Assembly (NCBI GenBank): GCA_964614695.1 | Contig: CAZTMB010000003.1 | Span: forward strand, 9,156-73,155 | Length of the DNA: 64,000 nt | Source: VGXO01 sp964614695 | GTDB lineage: Bacteria; Planctomycetota; Phycisphaerae; Phycisphaerales; SM1A02 | Reading direction: 5' to 3' | Part shown: piece after piece, positions 48,356-57,135 of the stretch | Layout: the number at the start of each line of letters is the position of its first letter | How positions within the stretch are numbered: position 1 is the first letter of the stretch | The notes under the pieces: generated by a model | Seen by the model: only the letters and a program-made list of their open reading frames with translations | Databases searched by the model: none | What the model was told of the DNA's origin: nothing | Position numbers and translations under genes: made by a program

Positions 48356-49386
48356 GCACCGCCGACCGGCCCTCGCGGCTTCCGCGTCCGTTGCTTCTGC
48401 CGCTCTCCCACGCCTACGGCCTCGCCGTCGCCTGGCGCAATCGCCGATTCGATCGAGGCATCGGCGTGCGGCGGCTCGGTTGCCCGGTCGTCTCGATCGG
48501 CAACCTCACCGCCGGGGGCACCGGCAAGACGCCGATCGTGGCGGAGGTCGCGCGGCGACTCGCGGGTCGCGGCGCGGCGCCGATCGTCGCACTGCGGGGC
48601 TATCGCGCCGATCGCGAAGGCGTCAGCGACGAAGCGGAACTGCATCGGGAAGCGCTGCCCGGCGTGCCGGTGGTCGTCGGAGCCGATCGTCATGCGAGCC
48701 TGCTCGCGTCGGGATGCTCGCTGGCTCCGCCATCGGTGGTGCTGCTCGACGACGGCTTCCAGCATCGGCGTCTCGCCCGGGACCTCGACATCGTCCTCGT
48801 CGATGCCTCGCGTCCCGCGCTGGGTGATTGGCTGCTGCCCGCAGGCTGGCTTCGTGAACCGGCATCGTCGCTCCGGCGCGCCGATGCGGTGGTGGTGACG
48901 CGGGCGGATCGGTTCGACGCGACGCTCGCCGAGCGCGTCGAACGTCTCCACGGGCGTCCTCCGATCGCGTGGTGCCGGCACGGGTGGGACGGATTCGATC
49001 TGTTCGTCGGGCCCCCCGATCGCCGGCACGGCGAGCGGCATCCCAACGAGTGGATTCGCGGTCGGGCGACGGCCACGCTGCTCGGCGTCGGAAACCCCGG
49101 TTCGATCCGCGGCATGCTGGCGGGCTTGGGCAGCGTGGAGCGTCTGGCGATTCCCGCGGCAGACCATCAGCAGTACGGCGAACGCGATGCGGCCAGGATC
49201 GCGCGGATCGCAGAGGATTCGGGCGCCGAGTGCCTGATCACCACGGCCAAGGACTGGGTGAAGCTCGGCCGTGCCTGGCGATCGGAACTGCCGGTGGCGG
49301 TCCCGCGGCTTCGGATCGAGTGGATCGCGGGCGAGGATGCCTTCGACTCGATGCTTGACCGGATCGCGGCCTGCCCGATGCGTTGA
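48352..49386 (+). CDS. lpxK: Tetraacyldisaccharide 4'-kinase
   Basis: The 344-residue product phosphorylates the lipid A precursor DS-1-P to lipid IVA at the inner membrane. It starts at GTG (48352), overlapping the previous stop by 4 bp. Family landmarks are the N-terminal PLSHAYGLAVAWRNRRFDRG, the P-loop GNLTAGGTGKTPIVAEVA at about residues 47-64, LLDDGFQHRRLARDLDIVLV and ECLITTAKDWVKL. It shows the organism makes lipid A. Other lpx genes are not in the window. Confidence 0.96.
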   Translation: MSTADRPSRLPRPLLLPLSHAYGLAVAWRNRRFDRGIGVRRLGCPVVSIGNLTAGGTGKTPIVAEVARRLAGRGAAPIVALRGYRADREGVSDEAELHREALPGVPVVVGADRHASLLASGCSLAPPSVVLLDDGFQHRRLARDLDIVLVDASRPALGDWLLPAGWLREPASSLRRADAVVVTRADRFDATLAERVERLHGRPPIAWCRHGWDGFDLFVGPPDRRHGERHPNEWIRGRATATLLGVGNPGSIRGMLAGLGSVERLAIPAADHQQYGERDAARIARIAEDSGAECLITTAKDWVKLGRAWRSELPVAVPRLRIEWIAGEDAFDSMLDRIAACPMR

Positions 49387-49659
49387 CCTGGGCGGGTTTC
49401 GGACGAAGCGCGATCGCCAAATGCCCCCGGCACTCGGACTTGTGCTTGACCCCCCTTCGAACGACCTCCATACTCGAATCGTTCCGTGCGAGAGTTCTTC
49501 GGAGGATCCTTGCCCTCTCGGGGCCGTCGAGTCGCGTGCGAGCGGCTGCGACTTACGCGGATCTTGGGCGAGGACCGTCGTGCGGGAGGTCCGGCGGGTC
49601 GCCACCTCGCTCGGTCCGGTGTCAGGCGTGGGTGACCGGAATCAGCGGCTGGTGAAACG
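49387..49659 (+). promoter_or_regulatory. Upstream region of the HU gene with promoter candidate
   Basis: This 273-bp intergenic region contains TTGACC (49446-49451), a 17-bp spacer and CATACT (49469-49474), a reasonable sigma-70 promoter for the HU-like gene. The predicted leader is about 180 nt. No small gene is called in it. Confidence 0.45.
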
Positions 49660-49986
49660 ATGGCGACGACCACCAAGAAAGAACTGATCGATCGCATCGC
49701 CGAGGAGACGCAGCTCAAGCGAGCCGACGTCAAGAAGGCGGTGCAGGCGTTTCTCGACCACGTGATCGAGGAGCTCGGACGCGGCAACCGTCTCGAGTTC
49801 CGCGACTTCGGCGTCTTCGAGATCAAGGACCGGGCGCCCCGCGTCGCTCAGAACCCGAAGACCCTCGAGCCGGTCCGGGTGCCTGCGAAGCGGACGGTCA
49901 AGTTCAAGGTCGGTCGCCTGATGAAGGCGTCGCTCGACGGCGAGGCGATCGCTCGCGGCGCCGAGTCGGACGCCGACGACGCCTGA
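49660..49986 (+). CDS. HU/IHF-family DNA-binding protein
   Basis: The 108-residue product is a nucleoid-associated protein that bends DNA as a dimer. It shows KKELIDRIAEETQLKRADVK, the FRDFGVFEIKDRAPRVAQNP arm with the Pro tip and VPAKRTVKFKVGRLMK. An acidic C-terminal extension (AIARGAESDADDA) adds about 15 residues to the usual 90. It is followed 110 bp later by dnaB. Confidence 0.96.
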   Translation: MATTTKKELIDRIAEETQLKRADVKKAVQAFLDHVIEELGRGNRLEFRDFGVFEIKDRAPRVAQNPKTLEPVRVPAKRTVKFKVGRLMKASLDGEAIARGAESDADDA

Positions 49987-50096
49987 GCCTCGCCGCGGAC
50001 GTGCCGGCGGACGCTCGGTCTCGCGTTCCTTCGTGAGCATCCTTCCAGTTTGGTGTCGAGACTTGTCCGGCATCGCGACGCGGGGAAGATGACCCC

Positions 50097-51596
50097 ATGC
50101 CCGACGCCGCTGCGCCTCGTCGCCGACCTCGTTTCGACCGTGCCGCTCCGGACGTGGGCAAACTGCTGCAGGCCATGCCGCCGCAGGCTCTCGAAGCGGA
50201 GATGAGCCTGCTCGGCGCGATGCTGTGGGATCATCGCGTGGTGGGCGACGTGGTGGTGGTGCTGCGGGGCGGCGAGGACTTTGCGCGGCCGGGGCACCGC
50301 GTCATCTACGACGCGATCGTCGAGCTCTACGACAAGGTCGGCGCGGTCGACGTGGTGCAGCTGCATCAGCGCCTGCTCGATCGCGGCATTCTCGAGGAGG
50401 TCGGCGGCCTCGACTACCTCGTGCAGCTCGCCGAGAGCGTGCCGAGCGCCGCGAACGCGGTCCACTACGCGGAACTCGTTCGCGAGAAGGCGATCCTTCG
50501 CGAGCTGATCGAGGCGGCGGGCGAGATTCTCGACGAGGCGCACCACGGCCGCGACGGGGCGACCGCCACGCTCGAGTCGGCCGAGCAGCGGATCTTCCAG
50601 ATCGCGCAGCGGCGCGACCGCGTCGCCCTCACCGACCTCAAGCAGATCCTCGAGGAGACCATGAAGCGCCTCGAGGAGAACGAGGGGCGCACGATCACCG
50701 GCGTCGCGACCGGCTTCGTCGAACTCGACGAGATGACCAGCGGTCTGCAGTCGGGCGAGATGGTGATCCTCGCGGCCCGTCCTTCGATGGGAAAGACGGC
50801 GTTGGCCCTCAACCTCGCCGAGAACATCGCGATGGACGGCCGCCCGGTCGCGATCTTCAGCCTCGAGATGAGCCGTCAGCAGCTCGTGCAGCGACTGCTC
50901 TGCTCCCGCGGACAGATCGACGGACAGCGGTTCCGCCGAAACCTGCTCCGGCAGGACGACTACCAGCGACTCATGGTCGCGTGCAACGACCTCGCGTCGG
51001 CGCCGATCCTGATCGACGACACGCCGGGCCTCACCCTGCTGCAGCTTCGCTCGAAGGCGCGGCGCATGAAGGAGAAGTCGGGCCTCGAGGCGATCGTGAT
51101 CGACTACCTCCAGCTCATGAGCGCGGGCGGCAGGGTGGAGAGCCGCCAGCTCGAGGTCAGCGAGATCAGCCGCGGCATCAAGGCGATGGCCCGCGAACTC
51201 GAGGTTCCGGTCGTCTGCCTCAGCCAGCTCAATCGGGCCGCAGAGCAGCGCGAAGGCCATCGCCCCCGCATGAGCGACCTTCGCGAGTCGGGCTCGATCG
51301 AGCAAGACGCCGACGTCGTCGCCATGCTGCACCGCGAGGAGTACTACCACCGCGCCGATCCGGAGTGGGCCGAGCAGAACCCCGATCGCGTCGGCGTCGC
51401 GGAACTGATCATCGCCAAGCAGCGGAACGGTCCGACCGGCACGGTCGAACTGGCGTGGGACGCGGGATCGACCCGGTTCCGCACGCTCAGCCACGCCACG
51501 CCGCCGCCGAGCATCGTCGGGGCCCGCAACTACGAGGCTCCGAGAACCCGGCCGGCTCGCCCGCCCGCGGACGACGACTTCGACATTCCGATCTGA
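50097..51596 (+). CDS. dnaB: Replicative DNA helicase DnaB
   Basis: The 499-residue product is the hexameric fork helicase. The N-terminal DnaB domain has QALEAEMSLLGAMLWDHRVV and YAELVREKAILRELIEAAGE. The RecA-like motor has the Walker A AARPSMGKTALALNLAENIA at about residue 228, VAIFSLEMSRQQLVQRLLCS, the Walker B IVIDYLQLMSAGG, and SDLRESGSIEQDADVVAMLH. A disordered Arg/Pro-rich N-terminus and an acidic C-terminal DDDFDIPI tail are present. The ATG is preceded by GACCCC and, 6 nt upstream, a weak -10-like GAAGAT with TTGTCC 16 bp before. Confidence 0.97.
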   Translation: MPDAAAPRRRPRFDRAAPDVGKLLQAMPPQALEAEMSLLGAMLWDHRVVGDVVVVLRGGEDFARPGHRVIYDAIVELYDKVGAVDVVQLHQRLLDRGILEEVGGLDYLVQLAESVPSAANAVHYAELVREKAILRELIEAAGEILDEAHHGRDGATATLESAEQRIFQIAQRRDRVALTDLKQILEETMKRLEENEGRTITGVATGFVELDEMTSGLQSGEMVILAARPSMGKTALALNLAENIAMDGRPVAIFSLEMSRQQLVQRLLCSRGQIDGQRFRRNLLRQDDYQRLMVACNDLASAPILIDDTPGLTLLQLRSKARRMKEKSGLEAIVIDYLQLMSAGGRVESRQLEVSEISRGIKAMARELEVPVVCLSQLNRAAEQREGHRPRMSDLRESGSIEQDADVVAMLHREEYYHRADPEWAEQNPDRVGVAELIIAKQRNGPTGTVELAWDAGSTRFRTLSHATPPPSIVGARNYEAPRTRPARPPADDDFDIPI

Positions 51597-51758
51597 TCGG
51601 ACGACGGCGGCAATCGCCGGACGCCTGCTTGGTTGGAGAACTCGTCTCGGCGGTGCCGATCGATGCCGCCAATTCGCCCGCTTGGACCGATGGACCGGCG
51701 GACGGTCGCGCCGAGAGCGATCATCGGACCGCCCGATCCGTCGCAGCAAGCAGTCGAG

Positions 51759-52361
51759 ATGACCTTCACGCCGTCGATCCACGCTGAAGACCCGAGCCCC
51801 GAGCGGCTGCAGCAGACGCTTCAGGACGCCGCGACCGGCGACGAGCGGGCGTGGCGGCGGATCGTCGACTGGTTCACGCCGCGGCTTCATGGATTCATCC
51901 GAAGCCACTGCGGGGATCCGGATCTGGCCGCGGAGATCACGCAATCGACCCTGTGCACGGTCGCCGCGAAGATCGGCGTGTACGTCGAGAGCGGGCGTTT
52001 CGAGGGGTGGATCTTCCGGATCGCGATGAACCGCCTTCGCGACGAGATGCGGCGACGCAAGCGCCACGCCGCGCCGATGGACGCCACCGTGCTGACCGGG
52101 CTCGCGCCGGGCACGCACGACGAGGTTCCGGTCGATCGCCGGCGGCTGCTGCACGCGTTGCACACCGCGCTTGCGGGACTTTCCCCGTCGGATCGGACGG
52201 TGATCGAACTTCGCCACATCGGCGGGATGAGCTTCCGGCAGATGGCGGACCATCTCGACGAGCCGCTCGGCACGCTGCTGGCACGCCACCACCGGGCGCT
52301 TCGCAAGCTTCGCGAGGCGTTGGGACCGGGAATCGGCGAGGAAGTCGAGGATCTGGGATGA
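51759..52361 (+). CDS. ECF-type RNA polymerase sigma factor
   Basis: With the ATG at 51759 the product is 200 residues; starts at 51633 or 51690 would add a nonconserved leader. Region 2 is GDERAWRRIVDWFTPRLHGF with AAEITQSTLCTVAAKIGVYV and the 2.4-like FEGWIFRIAMNRLRDEMRRR. Region 4 is LSPSDRTVIELRHIGGMSFR with MADHLDEPLGTLLARHHRA. It resembles planctomycete ECF groups. The following two genes encode a small membrane protein and an exported helical protein, which suggests a regulatory cassette. Confidence 0.93.
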   Translation: MTFTPSIHAEDPSPERLQQTLQDAATGDERAWRRIVDWFTPRLHGFIRSHCGDPDLAAEITQSTLCTVAAKIGVYVESGRFEGWIFRIAMNRLRDEMRRRKRHAAPMDATVLTGLAPGTHDEVPVDRRRLLHALHTALAGLSPSDRTVIELRHIGGMSFRQMADHLDEPLGTLLARHHRALRKLREALGPGIGEEVEDLG

Positions 52362-52463
52362 CTCGGCCCGCGAGACGCTCTTCGATCTGCCCGGGATGCG
52401 GCTTGATCCGCAATGCCTCGGGACGCGTGCCGTTCAACACGCCCTCCGAAAGGAACCGCCTCC

Positions 52464-53045
52464 ATGCATGACCCGAGCGAGCATTCAGACAAGCGGCAAG
52501 TTCCGCCGATGGCCGGGCGGCCGGACGAGGCGTCCGAAGTGGCGCGGATCGAGTCGCTTCTGGCGATCTGGGCCGAGGCGAACGCCGCGCCCCCGGATCT
52601 CGCGGATCGGATCTTCCAGGCGTCTCGCGCCTCGATCGCGGCTCGCCGCGAGTCCCGGCCGAGCCTTGGCGAGCGCCTCGGCGAACTGCTGAGCCTCTTC
52701 AGCCCGCCGCGATTGGCCTTGGCGGCGCTCCTCTTCGCGTGCCTGGCGTTGCCGGCGGTGCTGCTGCTTGATCGCCCGCAGGTCGACTCCACCGAGTCGC
52801 TTGCGGCATCGATCGAAGTTCCGCCAGTCGTCGAGGCCGCCCTGCTGGCCGAGGCGCCGGTGGCCGAGCCGCTGCTGGTCGCGATGCTCGAGCCGGTCTC
52901 CGCCGATTGGAGCGACGTGCTCGGCCACGAGCCGGGGGTCGAGATCCTGTCGGTCATCGAGACGCGCGGACGCGGTCTCGACGAGTACGCGGCGGAGTTC
53001 GAGGCGATTCTGGGTGCGTTCGAATCCGCACCGATGGGAATGTGA
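52464..53045 (+). CDS. Single-pass membrane protein after the ECF sigma gene (anti-sigma candidate)
   Basis: The 193-residue product starts at the ATG at 52464 with AAAGGA upstream. The N-terminal cytoplasmic part (residues 1-85) is helical and charged (SEVARIESLLAIWAEANAAP). One membrane segment lies at about residues 87-110 (LALAALLFACLALPAVLLLD), then an Ala/Glu-rich extracytoplasmic part ending FEAILGAFESAPMGM. No zinc-binding anti-sigma motif is seen. Location after the ECF gene and topology suggest an anti-sigma factor, as inference only. Confidence 0.6.
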   Translation: MHDPSEHSDKRQVPPMAGRPDEASEVARIESLLAIWAEANAAPPDLADRIFQASRASIAARRESRPSLGERLGELLSLFSPPRLALAALLFACLALPAVLLLDRPQVDSTESLAASIEVPPVVEAALLAEAPVAEPLLVAMLEPVSADWSDVLGHEPGVEILSVIETRGRGLDEYAAEFEAILGAFESAPMGM

Positions 53046-53049
53046 CGCG

Positions 53050-53910
53050 ATGAACCCACAGCGAACGATCGGTCGATTCGGCGCGACGCCTCGTGGAAGC
53101 CTGCTTGGCGCGGCGGCGCTGCTGGCGAGTCTCGCGATGGCGACGGTCGCGTCGGCGCAGCAGGCATCGCCCGCTCCGACGCCGGGACCCGCAGCGCCGG
53201 CGGCGTCCGAGGCCCCGCAGTCGCCGCCCCGTGCTGGAGAACGGCGCCGCGGCGACCGCGGGCGGTTCGGCAGCGGGGCGATGCGTCTTCCCCGCGGCGA
53301 AGGCGATGGACCGGAACGCGGCGACGATCGTCCGCGACGCCTCTCCCCGCAGCAGATCGAACTCGTCCTCGAGACCGCCCGCGAGGTCTTCCCGGAGTGG
53401 GCCGATCGCCTCGAGACGCTGCGCGAGCAGGATCCGGAGGGCCTCGATCGCGCGATCGCCGGCAACGCGCGGCGGCTCTTCGCCCTCGCGATGCTGCGGG
53501 AGCGCAATCCCGACCTCTTCAAGATGAAGGTCGAGGAGCTCCGCAACCAGATGGAGTTGCGTCGGCTGTCGGCGCGGATGCAGGAGCTCGCCGAGGCGGG
53601 CGATCCGGCGGCGATCGACTCGACGCGCGAGGAGATCCGCGTGCTTGCGGCGAAGCACGTCGACCTCGGACTCCGGACCCGTGCGATGGAACTCGCGGCG
53701 ATGGACGAGGCGATCCGCCGCATGCGCACCGAGCTCGAGGCCGACAGCCTCGCCCGTGACGCCGCGATCGACGAACTGGTCGCCGCGGTCGAGGCGGGCC
53801 GACCGCCCGCCGACGACGATCGCGAGATGCGTCGCGAGCCGATCGGCGAGGCGCCACCTCCGCCCGGCCCGCGTCGCGGTCGGCCGATGCCTCCGCCGGC
53901 CTCCGAGTGA
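53050..53910 (+). CDS. Exported helical protein of the ECF cassette
   Basis: The 286-residue product starts at the ATG at 53050, 4 bp after the previous stop. A signal peptide (GSLLGAAALLASLAMATVASAQ) leads into a Pro/Ala-rich then Arg/Gly-rich low-complexity linker (about residues 35-95). The rest is helical with RLSPQQIELVLETAREVFPE, RRLSARMQELAEAGDPAAI and a Pro-rich C-terminus (EAPPPPGPRRGRPMPPP). LSPQQ resembles the LTxxQ motif of Spy/CpxP proteins. It could be the sensor end of the ECF cassette. Confidence 0.65.
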   Translation: MNPQRTIGRFGATPRGSLLGAAALLASLAMATVASAQQASPAPTPGPAAPAASEAPQSPPRAGERRRGDRGRFGSGAMRLPRGEGDGPERGDDRPRRLSPQQIELVLETAREVFPEWADRLETLREQDPEGLDRAIAGNARRLFALAMLRERNPDLFKMKVEELRNQMELRRLSARMQELAEAGDPAAIDSTREEIRVLAAKHVDLGLRTRAMELAAMDEAIRRMRTELEADSLARDAAIDELVAAVEAGRPPADDDREMRREPIGEAPPPPGPRRGRPMPPPASE

Positions 53911-53926
53911 TCCTCGCGCCCGGCAC

Positions 53927-53932
53927 TATGCT
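53927..53932 (+). promoter_or_regulatory. -10-like TATGCT 6 nt before the first transporter gene
   Basis: TATGCT ends 6 nt before the GTG at 53939. It would make the transporter operon independent of the ECF cassette 28 bp upstream. Confidence 0.4.
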
Positions 53933-53938
53933 CGCGGA

Positions 53939-54979
53939 GTGTCCGCGAGTTCGGCCATCGCTCTCGAGGTTCGATCGATCCCGGAGCCCCGCGCCGCGCG
54001 GCTTCGGGACCGTTCGCTCGTGGCAGGGGCGCTGCTTCTGGCGGGCATCGTGCTCGCCTGCCTCGGTTCGGTCCCGTGGACCTTCGCACGGATCGCCGAC
54101 GAGCCGACGAGCCCTCGTCGATTCGAGGCCGGCAATCTCGAACTGAACCTGCTGCCGCCGAAGTGGCTGCCGCTCTCGGCGGAGGAGTCGGCGAACGTCG
54201 GGTCGCGGATCGCGGCCGTGCAGGAGGCGGGCGGATTCGTTCCGGGCAGGCTTCTCGGCACGGATCGGCTCGGGCGCGACGTCGGCGCGCGGCTCCTCGC
54301 GGGCGGGGTGGTCAGCCTGGCGGTCGGGTTCGCCGCAGCGATCGTCGCGGTCGTCGTGGGAACCCTCTTCGGCGCGATCGCCGGGTTCGCCGGCGGTCGA
54401 ACCGACGCGATCCTCATGCGGGCGGTCGATGTCCTCTACGGACTGCCCTCGATCCTTCTCGTCGTGCTGCTCGCCGTCGCGGTCGATGGCGTCATCTCCC
54501 GAAGCGGGTGGGAGCCCCGGCCGGCAGCGCGACAGTGGATCTCCCTCGCAACGCTCTTCGTCGCGATCGGCGGCATCGGTTGGCTCACGCTCGCCCGGAT
54601 CGTGCGGGGTCAGGTGCTGAGCCTGCGTGGGCAGCCGTTCATGGAGGCGTGCGAAGCGCTCGCGATCCCATGGCGGCGGCGATTCCTGCGCCACCTGCTT
54701 CCGAATCTTGCCGGGCCGGTGCTCGTCTACGCGACGCTCGCGATCCCCTCGGCGATGCTCGCCGAGAGCTTTCTGAGCTTTCTGGGAATCGGCGTGCGGG
54801 AGCCGCTGCCCAGTTGGGGCAACCTGGCCTCGGAGGCGCTGCAGGAACTGAATCCGTTCCGGAGCCGGTGGTGGCTGCTCGCCGCGCCGTGCCTGGCGCT
54901 CTCGGCCACCCTCGTGGGTCTGAACCTCGTCGGAGATCGACTTAGAAGAAGGTTTGATCCCGCTTCACGAACTTCGTAG
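53939..54979 (+). CDS. Peptide-type ABC transporter permease, OppC-like (first copy)
   Basis: The 346-residue product from GTG at 53939 has an N-terminal membrane segment (SLVAGALLLAGIVLACLGSV) and periplasmic part, then the OppC-type signature GTDRLGRDVGARLLAGGVVS. Four to five further membrane segments include AAAIVAVVVGTLFGAIAGFA and ISLATLFVAIGGIGWL. The EAA-loop segment EACEALAIPWRRRFLRHLLP and the block SAMLAESFLSFLGIGVREP with SWGNLASEALQEL fit the family. It precedes the binding-protein gene by 106 bp. A second OppC-like gene occurs in the same operon. Confidence 0.9.
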   Translation: MSASSAIALEVRSIPEPRAARLRDRSLVAGALLLAGIVLACLGSVPWTFARIADEPTSPRRFEAGNLELNLLPPKWLPLSAEESANVGSRIAAVQEAGGFVPGRLLGTDRLGRDVGARLLAGGVVSLAVGFAAAIVAVVVGTLFGAIAGFAGGRTDAILMRAVDVLYGLPSILLVVLLAVAVDGVISRSGWEPRPAARQWISLATLFVAIGGIGWLTLARIVRGQVLSLRGQPFMEACEALAIPWRRRFLRHLLPNLAGPVLVYATLAIPSAMLAESFLSFLGIGVREPLPSWGNLASEALQELNPFRSRWWLLAAPCLALSATLVGLNLVGDRLRRRFDPASRTS

Positions 54980-55085
54980 CGTACGTGCCCGGTTTCCCGC
55001 CGGACCGCCGGCGAGGCGATCCGAGCCGGCGGCTCGGGTCCTCTTGCCCCTCAGATCGGTCGTCTTCAGAAGGCGGTTCCTCTCC

Positions 55086-57086
55086 ATGCAGAATCGGTTC
55101 GGACTGAAGGACTTCGTGCTGCTCGTGGCGGTCCTCTTCGCCATCGTGAGCGTGTGGCTGTCGATGTCGGCGGGCGATCGCCGGCAGGAGATGCTGCAGA
55201 CGCTCGAAAAGCGGCTCGCGGACATCGAGACCCGGATGTTCACGGGTGGCGGCGGGGGTGGCGGCGATCTCGCGAAGGAAGTCGCGGAACTCCGCTCGGC
55301 GATCCTCAACCGGCCCGTCAACGTGATCATCCAGGGCGGCGGCAGCGTGGGTGCGGTCTCGACCGAGGCGTCTTCCGGCCCAAGCACGCCGGCCGAGACG
55401 CCACGGGTCGCGACCTCTGGCGGCCGTGACGAGTCGTGGGCCCGCCCCGGCGTGGCGATCGCCTGGCAGGAGCCGTGGGAGTTCGCCTCGCCTCCGCAGG
55501 ACGTGCCGGGCTTCCGGGTCGGCGGCGAGTTCACCGAGATCTTCGGCGCCCAGCCGGCGAAGCTCGTCCCGTACCTCTCGACCGACGTCTACGGCCGCCG
55601 CGTGATCGACGAGGTGGTCGATTCGCTCGCCGCCTACGACCCCAAGACGCTCGCGCTTCGCGGTCGGCTCGCCGCGGCGTGGCAGCAGGATCCCGACGGG
55701 TTCTGGGTCCGGGCGCGGATTCGCGACGACGCCCGCTTCAGCGACGGCGTGCCGGTGACCGCCGAGGACGTCCGCTGGACGCTGCAGGAGTTCGTCTTCA
55801 ACCCGCAGATCGAGGCCGAGCGGTCGCGCTCGACGCTCGACATGATCACGGACGTCAAGGTCATCGACGAGAAGACCGTCGAGTTCGTCTTCAACAAGCC
55901 GCTCTTCACCAACCTGTCCTATTCGCTCGGCATCTACGTGCTGCCGAAGCACTTCTACTCGAGGTTCGAACCCTCGCAGATCAACCAGTCGACCGGGCTC
56001 CTCATGGGTTCGGGCGGCTTCAAGCTCGCCTCGCTCGATCCCGATCGGCAGTGGGCGCCCGGCGAGGATGTCGTGCTCGTGCGGAACGACAGCTTCTGGG
56101 GACCGCGTTCGCCGCTCGACCGCCTGCGCTACAAGACGGTGACGAACGACCTCGCGTCGCTCGTGGCCTACCGCAACGGCGAGGGCGACATGCTCACGCC
56201 GACCTCGCCGCAGTACAACCAGGCTCGCGAGGAGCCCGACTGGGCGAGCGAGAACTGGTCGCTCAACTGGGTGAACATGCGCTCGGGCTACAGCTTCATC
56301 GCGTGGCAGTGCGGTCCGCGCAACGAGCGGCTCACGCCCTTCCACGACAAGCGCGTGCGTCGCGGCATGACCATGATCCTCGACCGCGAGCGGATGATCC
56401 GCGACATCTGGGACGGCATCGGCGTCGTCGCGAGCGGACCCAACAATCCCGAGAGCCCGACCTCCGATCCCGACATCGCCCCGTGGCCCTACGACCCCGA
56501 GCAGGCGCAGGCGCTCTTCAAGGAGGCCGGCTGGGAGGACCGCAACGGCGACGGCGTGCTCGAGAACGCCGAGGGCCAGGAGTTCCAGTTCGAGCTCACC
56601 ATGGCGACCGGCGGCGAGATCGTCGAACGCATCACGAGCTACGTGAAGAACCAGTGCACGCGGAACGGCATCCGCTGCAACGTGCGGCTCGTCGACTGGT
56701 CGATCTACCAGGACCTCCTCAAGCGCCGCGACTTCGACGCGCTCATGATGGGTTGGTCGGCGAGTGCGCCCGAGAGCGACCCCAAGCAGATCTGGCACTC
56801 CTCGTCGATCCTCGATCAGGGCGACAACTTCATCCAGTGGGCCAACGCCGACGCCGACGGCCTGATCGACGCGATCCGCGCCACCCTCGACACCGACGAG
56901 CGGATGGAGCTCTGGCAGGACTTCCACGGCGTGGTGCACGAGGAGCAGCCGTACACCTTCATCCGCGTCTCGCCGTGGCTGCGGTTCGTGAAGGGCGACG
57001 TCGGCAACGTGCAGACCTACAAGTCCGGCTTCGATCGCGCGGAGTTCTTCCGGGCGCAGGGCTCGGTGGTGCAGCCGGGCTCCTGA
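55086..57086 (+). CDS. Membrane-tethered peptide-binding protein (SBP family 5)
   Basis: The 666-residue product starts at the ATG at 55086. In place of a lipoprotein signal it has an uncleaved-looking membrane helix at about residues 8-28 (DFVLLVAVLFAIVSVWLSM). A coiled coil follows (RRQEMLQTLEKRLADIETRM), then a Gly-rich flexible linker. The SBP_bac_5 domain spans about residues 160-640 with YGRRVIDEVVDSLAAYDPKT, ARFSDGVPVTAEDVRWTLQE, KTVEFVFNKPLFTNLSYSLG and GWEDRNGDGVLENAEGQEFQ. It is the solute receptor of the transporter encoded around it. The tether and coiled coil are unusual for this family. Confidence 0.92.
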   Translation: MQNRFGLKDFVLLVAVLFAIVSVWLSMSAGDRRQEMLQTLEKRLADIETRMFTGGGGGGGDLAKEVAELRSAILNRPVNVIIQGGGSVGAVSTEASSGPSTPAETPRVATSGGRDESWARPGVAIAWQEPWEFASPPQDVPGFRVGGEFTEIFGAQPAKLVPYLSTDVYGRRVIDEVVDSLAAYDPKTLALRGRLAAAWQQDPDGFWVRARIRDDARFSDGVPVTAEDVRWTLQEFVFNPQIEAERSRSTLDMITDVKVIDEKTVEFVFNKPLFTNLSYSLGIYVLPKHFYSRFEPSQINQSTGLLMGSGGFKLASLDPDRQWAPGEDVVLVRNDSFWGPRSPLDRLRYKTVTNDLASLVAYRNGEGDMLTPTSPQYNQAREEPDWASENWSLNWVNMRSGYSFIAWQCGPRNERLTPFHDKRVRRGMTMILDRERMIRDIWDGIGVVASGPNNPESPTSDPDIAPWPYDPEQAQALFKEAGWEDRNGDGVLENAEGQEFQFELTMATGGEIVERITSYVKNQCTRNGIRCNVRLVDWSIYQDLLKRRDFDALMMGWSASAPESDPKQIWHSSSILDQGDNFIQWANADADGLIDAIRATLDTDERMELWQDFHGVVHEEQPYTFIRVSPWLRFVKGDVGNVQTYKSGFDRAEFFRAQGSVVQPGS

Positions 57087-57135
57087 TCCTCGCCGCTTTC
57101 CTTCATTCCGCTTCCGACTCCGCGACGACCGATTC

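Noticed and set aside
49387..49659. Small ORFs ahead of the HU gene
   Set aside because: They are Arg/Ser-rich, overlap each other in several frames and extend antisense into lpxK.
55960..55985. GAGGTTCGAACC resembling a tRNA T-loop
   Set aside because: It lies inside the binding-protein gene and no acceptor or anticodon arm surrounds it.
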